From: JBBTSQ01 sp039795895
GTDB lineage: Bacteria > Patescibacteriota > Minisyncoccia > Phycocordibacterales > JBAYGS01
Reading direction: 5' to 3'
NCBI GenBank assembly: GCA_039795895.1
Contig: JBDKKW010000024.1
Span: 1-7,591, forward strand
DNA: 7,591 nucleotides
Shown here: positions 1-4,508 of the stretch, in pieces
Numbering within the stretch: position 1 is the first letter of the stretch
Layout of the letters: each line of letters opens with the position of its first letter
Notes under the pieces: model-generated
Database searches by the model: none
What the model saw: only the letters and a program-made list of their open reading frames with translations
What the model was told of the DNA's origin: nothing
Made by a program: the position numbers and the translations under genes

Positions 1-84
1 TCTCGCGACAAGGGTAACTTGGGCCAGATGACTACCGAAGAAATCATCGTGAAGCTTCTTAAGGAAATTAAGGAGAAGAAATAA
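1..84 (+). CDS. thrS: C-terminal end of an aminoacyl-tRNA synthetase, probably threonyl-tRNA synthetase (partial)
   Basis: The first 27 codons of the window form an open frame in frame 1, ending in tandem TAA-TAG stops at 82-87. The peptide starts SRDKGNLGQMTTEEIIVKLL and finishes in a Lys/Glu-rich helix. This matches the style of the last stretch of the ThrRS anticodon-binding domain: R-x-(K/R)-G-x-x-LG-x-M, then an amphipathic helix of the 'E.I..L..EI..K' type. In ThrRS this domain recognises the tRNA-Thr anticodon. Only the tail is present, so no catalytic motif can be checked; another class IIa synthetase (ProRS, HisRS, GlyRS) is possible but fits less well. The gene ends about 30 bp before a shared bidirectional terminator and converges on the minus-strand genes. 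Confidence 0.65.
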   Translation, partial: SRDKGNLGQMTTEEIIVKLLKEIKEKK

Positions 85-111
85 TAGAAATAAGAAAATA
101 ATTAAAATAAA

Positions 112-143
112 AAAACAGCTTAAGTCGAGACTTAAGCTGTTTT
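112..143. terminator. Bidirectional rho-independent terminator between convergent genes
   Basis: A perfect 13-bp inverted repeat (112-124 with 131-143, core AACAGCTTAAG) encloses the 6-nt loop TCGAGA. On the minus strand the stem is followed by a T-rich tract (A-rich on plus at 103-111). On plus the stem itself ends in TTTT. It can stop both the synthetase on plus and the 72-aa gene on minus, whose stop codon (142-144) overlaps the stem edge. Confidence 0.9.
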
Positions 144-360
144 ATGCATTACACAAGAAAAAGGTATCATCACCCTTACGAAATTCGGCGACGAAGTTAC
201 CCACTTGGCCTTTTCGAGTTTGTTCGCTCGGTGTACCCACTCGAACAAGAACCATACCGCCACTCTCTGGGACCTCCAGTTCATTTGCTCCAGATTGAAA
301 AATCGTTTCAAGCGACAGTTCAACGTTTGCTCGAAGTGATTCAGTTAGAGTCAGTGCCAT
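142..360 (-). CDS. Hypothetical 72-aa protein
   Basis: I do not recognise this protein. It is short and soluble, with no signal peptide or membrane segment. The N-terminal third (MALTLTESLRANVELSLETI) should be an amphipathic helix. The rest looks beta-rich, with hydrophobic strands such as GGMVLVRVG and FVAEF, and ends in FFLCNA. The frame stays open upstream to a TTG at 415-417, but that TTG is part of a TTGACA -35 box. The ATG at 358-360 is chosen because AAAGG sits about 6 nt before it and because the predicted transcript starts near 382. It has its own promoter and ends at a strong terminator, so it is a self-contained unit downstream of gyrB and the kinase. A real gene is likely; its function is unknown. 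Confidence 0.75.
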   Translation of the reverse strand: MALTLTESLRANVELSLETIFQSGANELEVPESGGMVLVRVGTPSEQTRKGQVGNFVAEFRKGDDTFFLCNA

Positions 361-388
361 ATCATTCCTTTCAACTAGTTCCATATAG

Positions 389-417
389 ATAGTATTATTA
401 ATATTATAAAATGTCAA
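389..417 (-). promoter_or_regulatory. Sigma-70 promoter for the 72-aa gene
   Basis: On the minus strand a perfect TTGACA (412-417) is followed by a 17-nt AT-only spacer and TACTAT (389-394). The predicted start is near 382, giving a leader of about 22 nt that contains the AAAGG ribosome-binding site. The -35 box lies directly after the kinase stop codon (418-420). Confidence 0.8.
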
Positions 418-1152
418 CTACTGGGCTCGTCGAGTCAGATATTTACGTATTTTGTGTTCAACCTCATCGATACGCTCCATATCTGGCTTATAGGTGATAA
501 TTCTTCTTCCTCGTTCTTCTCGATACGCCTCTTGAATAGAGTCAATCGTTGCGCAACCAAAATCAATCACAAACGCCTCGCCTTCAGGTCCAACCATAAT
601 ATTTCCCTCATGTGCATCTCGATGATGCACATTACGACCATGCATCTTTTCAAAAAATCCTCTGACTTTTTTAAAAAAAACATCTGGATTAAAGTTTTTA
701 GGCAACTCAACATCATTTTCCAACACATCCCGCAAACTAGACCCTGGAAATCGTTCCATTGCCAAAAGAGATGTCTCCTCAACAGCCCCAGTTTTCTCGT
801 CCTCATTAACGACAGTCACTACGTATAACGGTCGAGGAACCCGCACTTCAGAATCAATCCCCTGTAAATCTTCCAGAAATTTTGCCTCGACCGTTAGCGG
901 ATGATAGGTTGGTAATTCACCTGCACCGTTTGGAATAACTGTACTATACCCACTCCGTTTACTGATAATCTTCAAGCAATTCTTTGGATTAAGCTCGATA
1001 AAATGAATTTCTGCAGTTGTACCCTTGCCAATGCAATTTCTTTGACCCTCAAGCAATTCGTGAGCGTGCTGTATCAAATCACGCTCAAAGTTTTCATTGA
1101 ATACCAATTCAGTCTCAGGAACAAATACATGTTTTTGAAGAGATTCGGACAT
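418..1152 (-). CDS. Protein-kinase-fold phosphotransferase (RIO/Bud32/LPS-kinase-like)
   Basis: This 244-residue protein carries the ATP-binding and catalytic signature of the protein kinase superfamily. A glycine-rich loop IGKGTTAE lies at 41-48, the ATP lysine in CLKII at K61, a probable helix-C glutamate at E89, and a hinge AMERFPG at 131-137. The catalytic loop HRDAHEGN is at 177-184 (D179, N184) and the metal-binding DFG at 197-199. All canonical catalytic residues are present, so it should be active. Only about 45 residues follow DFG and no APE motif or large C-lobe is seen; this resembles RIO, Bud32 or lipopolysaccharide kinases and small-molecule phosphotransferases more than Hanks-type Ser/Thr kinases. 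The substrate is unknown. There is no membrane segment, so it should be cytosolic. Its ATG lies 5 nt after the gyrB stop without a good Shine-Dalgarno, so translation is probably coupled to gyrB in a two-gene operon. Confidence 0.85.
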   Translation of the reverse strand: MSESLQKHVFVPETELVFNENFERDLIQHAHELLEGQRNCIGKGTTAEIHFIELNPKNCLKIISKRSGYSTVIPNGAGELPTYHPLTVEAKFLEDLQGIDSEVRVPRPLYVVTVVNEDEKTGAVEETSLLAMERFPGSSLRDVLENDVELPKNFNPDVFFKKVRGFFEKMHGRNVHHRDAHEGNIMVGPEGEAFVIDFGCATIDSIQEAYREERGRRIITYKPDMERIDEVEHKIRKYLTRRAQ

Positions 1153-1157
1153 AACAA

Positions 1158-3233
1158 CTACACATCCAAGTTAGCGTACTTCGCATTAGACTGGATAAAC
1201 GACTTTCTCGCCGGCACATCCGTACCCATGAGCATGTCGAAAATCTTGTCTGCCTCTTGTGCGTCATCAATAGCTACGCGTCGCAAAATACGCTGGTCAG
1301 GGTCCATCGTGGTCTCCCAGAGCTCATCTGCGTTCATTTCTCCGAGACCCTTATAGCGCTGAATTTGTACCTTGGCAGATTTTTTGGCAGGAGCTTTACC
1401 TTTACCTTTTTCTTCCTCCTCACCTTCTTCAACGGGAGCTTCATCCCCTTCCGGTGCATCTGGATCTTCGATCGCAATCTCTTCTTTACCCAAATGTTTT
1501 ACCTTCTCTTCTTCAGAGTAAAAATACAAAATCTCTTTGCCTCGCTTGAGCTTGTAGAGTGGCGGTTGCGCAATATAAATATAGCCACCATCGATCAACG
1601 GCCGGAAGTAGCGATACAAGAGCGTAAGCAAGAGGGTGCGAATGTGCGCGCCGTCCACGTCCGCATCGGTCGCGATAATAATTTTGTGATAGCGGAGCTT
1701 GGCAATATCAAAGGTGTCGCCGATAGCGGTGCCGAGCGCCACTACGAGATTGGTAATCTGCTCTGAGCCGAGCATACGGTCGAGACGTGCGCGTTCGATA
1801 TTCAAAATCTTTCCACGCAAAGGCAGAATCGCCTGTGTGCGACGATCACGTCCAGTCTTTGCCGTACCTCCCGCAGAATCTCCCTCCACAATAAAGAGTT
1901 CTGATTCTGACGCATCCTTGGTCTGACAATCCGCAAGCTTTCCTGGGAGCGTCATTCCCTCGAGCAATCCTTTACGCAAGATAGAATCCTTTGCTGCCTT
2001 GGCCGCTTTTCGTGCACGGAGCGCCAAGATTGACTTCTGGACAATTGACCGTGCGTCATCTGGATTCTCCTCGAGGAACGCAGCAAATGCTTCGCCAAAG
2101 ACGGTTGCCACCGCACTCTGAGCCTCCACACTTCCGAGTTTACTCTTGGTCTGGCCTTCAAATTGAATTTCGCGGAGCTTGACCGACACCACCGCCGTGA
2201 GACCTTCGAGCACATCGTCTCCGGTAAAATTGTCGTCGTTTTCTTTGACAATGTTGTTTTTGCGAGCGTAGGTGTTGATACTGCGAGTGAGTGCGGTCTT
2301 GAAGCCGGTCATATGCGTACCCCCTTCGGCGGTGTGAATGTTGTTGGCAAAGGCAAGCGTACGAGCTGAAATATCATCGACATACTGCAAAGCCACTTCT
2401 ACCGACTCCACTCCCTCGACTTTCTTTTCGATATAGAAAATATTTTTATGGATTGGCTTTTGAGATTTGTTGTAGAAAGCCACGAGTGATACCAAACCGC
2501 CTTCGAAATAGAAAGACTGTGATGGTACATCGAGGCCGATTTCGCGGAGATAAAAGACATCATCAAGATCAAGTGAACCCTCGTAGCCACGAGCATCGAT
2601 CACTGCAATGCGAAGTCCGCGTACGAGATACGCTTGCTGACGCATATGGTTGACCACGCGGTTGAAATCAAACACCACACCTTCTTTGAAAATTTCCTTG
2701 TCAGGCTCAAAGTACACAATGGTTCCGTGATTCTTGGTGGTACCAATCTTTTTGACGTTGGCCTTTTTCTTACCCTGACTATACTCCTGCATATGAATAC
2801 CCCCATCTTTATGCACTTGCACCTGGCAGAAAATCGAAAGTGCGTTGACCACAGACGCACCCACACCGTGCAAACCTCCAGATACTTTGTACCCTTCGCC
2901 ACCGAACTTGCCTCCGGCATGAAGCACAGTCATAACCGTCTCGAGTGCCGACACCTTGGTCTTTGGATGAATATCTACAGGGATACCTCGGCCGTTGTCT
3001 ACCACGCGCACTCGGTTGTTTGGGAGAAGCGCAATTTCGATGTCGTTACAAAAACCACCCATCGCTTCGTCGCGAGAGTTGTCGAAAATTTCAGTGATGA
3101 GGTGTTGGAGACCGTCGGGACCGGTGGTACCAATGTACATTCCGGGACGCTTACGCACTGGATCCAAGCCTTCGAGGACGGTAATCTGATCCGCTCCATA
3201 TGAGTCTTTTTTGGTCTCTTTTTCTTTGGCCAT
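1158..3233 (-). CDS. gyrB: DNA gyrase subunit B
   Basis: ATPase subunit of type IIA topoisomerase, which with GyrA introduces negative supercoils. The 691-residue protein has the full domain order. The GHKL ATPase domain includes EIFDN (E48, N52), DNGRG (D79) and YKVSGGLHGVG (115-125). The transducer domain carries the QTKSK loop (Q361, K363), which contacts the ATP gamma-phosphate. The TOPRIM domain has EGDSAGG (catalytic E450) and DADVDG (523-528), and the C-terminal tail contains QRYKGLGEMN (625-634). GyrB and ParE are hard to separate by eye; the conserved tail and typical length favour GyrB. Between TOPRIM and QRYKGLGEMN, residues about 582-622 form a low-complexity insert, first Glu/Asp-rich and then Lys/Ala-rich. 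The start is the ATG at 3231-3233 (MAKEKETKK); the frame runs 8 codons further but that stretch is not gyrase-like. It heads an operon with the kinase gene. Confidence 0.97.
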   Translation of the reverse strand: MAKEKETKKDSYGADQITVLEGLDPVRKRPGMYIGTTGPDGLQHLITEIFDNSRDEAMGGFCNDIEIALLPNNRVRVVDNGRGIPVDIHPKTKVSALETVMTVLHAGGKFGGEGYKVSGGLHGVGASVVNALSIFCQVQVHKDGGIHMQEYSQGKKKANVKKIGTTKNHGTIVYFEPDKEIFKEGVVFDFNRVVNHMRQQAYLVRGLRIAVIDARGYEGSLDLDDVFYLREIGLDVPSQSFYFEGGLVSLVAFYNKSQKPIHKNIFYIEKKVEGVESVEVALQYVDDISARTLAFANNIHTAEGGTHMTGFKTALTRSINTYARKNNIVKENDDNFTGDDVLEGLTAVVSVKLREIQFEGQTKSKLGSVEAQSAVATVFGEAFAAFLEENPDDARSIVQKSILALRARKAAKAAKDSILRKGLLEGMTLPGKLADCQTKDASESELFIVEGDSAGGTAKTGRDRRTQAILPLRGKILNIERARLDRMLGSEQITNLVVALGTAIGDTFDIAKLRYHKIIIATDADVDGAHIRTLLLTLLYRYFRPLIDGGYIYIAQPPLYKLKRGKEILYFYSEEEKVKHLGKEEIAIEDPDAPEGDEAPVEEGEEEEKGKGKAPAKKSAKVQIQRYKGLGEMNADELWETTMDPDQRILRRVAIDDAQEADKIFDMLMGTDVPARKSFIQSNAKYANLDV

Positions 3234-3276
3234 TGTAGTGTAAAAAATTAAGAGCACTGTGCCCTCTATGGATATA

Positions 3277-3305
3277 AGTATAGCAAAAAATGAGTATTAA
3301 AGAAA
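3277..3305 (-). promoter_or_regulatory. Extended -10 promoter of gyrB
   Basis: On the minus strand TGC-TATACT (3277-3285) is an extended -10 element. The -35 position 17 nt upstream is poor (TTTCTT, 3300-3305), which the TGn motif can offset. The predicted start near 3270 gives a leader of about 37 nt with no clear Shine-Dalgarno before the gyrB ATG. Confidence 0.6.
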
Positions 3306-3368
3306 GCTCAACTATCCACTATTTTAGATGAATTCTGGACATACTTTATACGTTTTACTTTATACCTC

Positions 3369-3397
3369 TTGCACCCATAAGGATACTGTGATTTAAT
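3369..3397 (+). promoter_or_regulatory. Promoter of the 149-aa gene
   Basis: TTGCAC (3369-3374), a 17-nt spacer ending in TGA, and TTTAAT (3392-3397) form an extended -10 promoter. The predicted start is near 3404, inside a dyad. A weaker alternative lies upstream: TGGACA at 3336, with the direct repeat ACTTTATAC at 3343-3351 and 3357-3365. Confidence 0.5.
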
Positions 3398-3398
3398 G

Positions 3399-3416
3399 GT
3401 GAACGGAATTGTTCAC
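3399..3416 (+). promoter_or_regulatory. Operator-like dyad over the start site
   Basis: A perfect inverted repeat, GTGAAC-(6 nt)-GTTCAC, sits at 3399-3404 and 3411-3416. It covers the predicted transcription start of the 149-aa gene and ends 4 nt before its ATG. The size and placement suit a dimeric repressor site or a short hairpin masking translation initiation. The role is inferred from geometry only. Confidence 0.4.
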
Positions 3417-3420
3417 TCAA

Positions 3421-3870
3421 ATGCACACTGTTATGAAAAGCACGTCGACTACCAACAGGACCCTCCGCCGTATCGCAGGACACCTCAAAGCCAACCCCAC
3501 CGTGGTTCGCTTCACAACACTGGTCAGAATCAAAGGTCTGAATTGGAGCAAGCTTACAGACGAAGATGCCTTGCGGAAAGCGTTGATGCCGGTCGCAGAC
3601 CTCATCAACCTCCCTGCGCGTTTCCGGAAATGCCTCGTGCGCCTGAAAGAGATCATCACCATCGCCGGCCAATGCATTGAAAACGCACTGGCCATCAAAG
3701 AAAACAACTTCGCCGTCGAGACTATTGTTGCCTTTAAAAAGGCAGCTAAACTCGGATGGTTCAAGATTGTCGGATTCCTCGATGACGGTCGGATTCTGAT
3801 TCAGAGTGTCAGCAACGGCAAAAGCATCAAGACTGTCGCTCCACGCGAGCTTGAGCTCGCCATCGCCTGA
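3421..3870 (+). CDS. Hypothetical basic 149-aa protein
   Basis: I do not recognise a family. The protein is soluble and rich in Lys/Arg, especially in the N-terminal half (for example RTLRRIAGHLKANP and LPARFRKCLVRLKE). Predicted helices run through the middle, and a short beta-like C-terminal section (GWFKIVGFLDDGRILIQSVS) ends in PRELELAIA. The basic charge would allow nucleic-acid binding, but no HTH or other motif is clear. The ATG at 3421 is taken as start because the predicted transcript begins near 3404, leaving a short leader without Shine-Dalgarno. An ATG at 3433 (145 aa) is possible, and a TTG at 3409 is unlikely because it lies in the dyad. Overlapping frames on both strands are also open here, but this is the longest and ends 18 bp before a strong terminator. 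It diverges from gyrB. Confidence 0.7.
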   Translation: MHTVMKSTSTTNRTLRRIAGHLKANPTVVRFTTLVRIKGLNWSKLTDEDALRKALMPVADLINLPARFRKCLVRLKEIITIAGQCIENALAIKENNFAVETIVAFKKAAKLGWFKIVGFLDDGRILIQSVSNGKSIKTVAPRELELAIA

Positions 3871-3888
3871 TTCGTCTTCATAGCACCC

Positions 3889-3922
3889 AAGCCTCGCGTA
3901 TCCTCGCGAGGCTTTTTCTTTT
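3889..3922 (+). terminator. Rho-independent terminator, copy A of an inverted pair
   Basis: A perfect 10-bp stem, AAGCCTCGCG (3889-3898) with CGCGAGGCTT (3905-3914), encloses the loop TATCCT and is followed by TTTCTTTT. It ends the 149-aa transcript. The 26-bp element recurs as its exact reverse complement at 4350-4375. Confidence 0.93.
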
Positions 3923-3949
3923 GTATCAATTCCATCCGTATGGTATGGT
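3921..3949 (+). promoter_or_regulatory. Promoter of the 116-aa membrane protein gene
   Basis: TTGTAT (3921-3926), a 17-nt spacer ending in TGG, and TATGGT (3944-3949) match a sigma-70 promoter with an extended -10. The predicted start is near 3956. A good Shine-Dalgarno GGAG (3975-3978) lies 7 nt before the ATG, one of the few clear ones in the window. Confidence 0.5.
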
Positions 3950-3985
3950 AGATACAGAACGTCCTTTCAAAATCGGAGAAAAACT

Positions 3986-4336
3986 ATGCAAACAACAATC
4001 CTTCGCAAAGAAGTATCCAACCGAAACGTCTTTTTTGCACTCCTGTCTTTGTTTGTCGTGAGCCTCTTCACCTCTTCCGACGGTATAACACCCACCTTGT
4101 GTTATATGGGTGCGGGAGGATTCGGATTTCTATGCTTCCCAAATTGGAAGGCTGATTGGCAAAATTACATGGCCGATGACGGCAGACCTATCAACAAGCT
4201 CGTTATCGGCCTCAAACTAGGGTACATGGTTATGGTATCCCTCCTTGGTGGAATCTTTTTTCTCTTTGTTGCTGTGTTTTTTCCTAAACTTCTTTCTTTT
4301 CCTTTCTTGGAAAATTTCAGAAGGCAAAGTGGGTAA
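3986..4336 (+). CDS. Small membrane protein of unknown function (116 aa)
   Basis: I do not recognise a family. Three hydrophobic segments are visible at about residues 14-31 (VFFALLSLFVVSLF), 34-52 (a weaker, glycine-rich stretch with two cysteines) and 72-99 (ending GGIFFLFVAVFF). A polar loop with several tryptophans (PNWKADWQNYM) lies between the second and third. The basic N-terminus (LRKEVSNRN) and the FRRQ C-terminus hint at cytoplasmic ends, which would require the weak middle segment not to cross fully. It should sit in the cytoplasmic membrane. The start is supported by GGAG 7 nt upstream and a predicted promoter. The gene is isolated between two terminators that are reverse complements of each other, so it is a separate transcription unit. 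Confidence 0.8.
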   Translation: MQTTILRKEVSNRNVFFALLSLFVVSLFTSSDGITPTLCYMGAGGFGFLCFPNWKADWQNYMADDGRPINKLVIGLKLGYMVMVSLLGGIFFLFVAVFFPKLLSFPFLENFRRQSG

Positions 4337-4349
4337 GGAGTCCCATCTC

Positions 4350-4379
4350 AAGCCTCGCGAGGATACGCGAGGCTTTTTT
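4350..4379 (+). terminator. Rho-independent terminator, copy B of an inverted pair
   Basis: The same 10-bp stem as copy A, AAGCCTCGCG (4350-4359) with CGCGAGGCTT (4366-4375), encloses the loop AGGATA and is followed by a T run ending at 4379. It starts 13 nt after the membrane protein stop. The loop is the reverse complement of the copy A loop. Confidence 0.93.
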
Positions 4380-4383
4380 ATTC

Positions 4384-4428
4384 CCAATTTTCCCCAAAAC
4401 AATTCTGATTGTGTGGCTGGAAAATTGG
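4384..4428 (+). other. Long-loop inverted repeat upstream of pheS
   Basis: CCAATTTTCC (4384-4393) pairs perfectly with GGAAAATTGG (4419-4428). Between them ACAAT (4399-4403) and ATTGT (4408-4412) can form an inner stem with loop TCTG. Together they could fold as an imperfect hairpin directly after the terminator. Function unknown. Confidence 0.55.
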
Positions 4429-4429
4429 A

Positions 4430-4459
4430 ACCCAGCACCTTTTACTAAAGGTGCTGGGT
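4430..4459 (+). other. Perfect 13-bp hairpin without T tract upstream of pheS
   Basis: ACCCAGCACCTTT (4430-4442) pairs with AAAGGTGCTGGGT (4447-4459) around a TACT loop. No T run follows on plus and only a weak one on minus, so it is not a standard intrinsic terminator. It ends 13 bp before the predicted pheS -35 box, so it could be a cruciform or protein-binding site. It would be in RNA only if transcription began further upstream. Confidence 0.7.
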
Positions 4460-4472
4460 ATACAGAACACAG

Positions 4473-4501
4473 TTGATTTTCTCCCCTTTTTCCCCTACAC
4501 T
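4473..4501 (+). promoter_or_regulatory. Promoter of the PheRS gene, probably giving a leaderless mRNA
   Basis: TTGATT (4473-4478), a 17-nt spacer and TACACT (4496-4501) match sigma-70 spacing, with 4 of 6 matches in each box. The expected start near 4508 is at or one base before the ATG at 4509. No Shine-Dalgarno precedes that ATG; the upstream bases are pyrimidine-rich. Confidence 0.5.
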
Positions 4502-4508
4502 TACTTCC

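Noticed and set aside
361..417. Extension of the 72-aa gene to the TTG at 415-417 or the ATG at 382-384.
   Set aside because: The TTG is the -35 box and the ATG at 382 lies at the predicted transcription start. Only the ATG at 358-360 has a ribosome-binding site.
2634..3203. Long open frames antisense to gyrB (for example 189 codons on plus).
   Set aside because: They mirror the third-position composition of a strongly conserved gene, have no start signals, and their translations look like no real protein.
3336..3366. TGGACA with TATACC as the promoter of the 149-aa gene.
   Set aside because: The spacer is 19 nt; the downstream TTGCAC-17-TTTAAT with TGn fits better. It is kept only as an alternative.
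3355..3764. Overlapping open frames on minus and in another plus frame within the 149-aa gene.
   Set aside because: They are shorter, have no promoter or terminator on the right side, and the plus-strand 149-aa frame is flanked by both signals.
4426..4432. TGGAACC resembles the T-box TGGNACC element upstream of a tRNA synthetase gene.
   Set aside because: N = A would pair with a U discriminator, not the A expected in tRNA-Phe. The following hairpin has no T tract, the leader is too short for a T-box stem I specifier loop, and the predicted promoter lies downstream of it.
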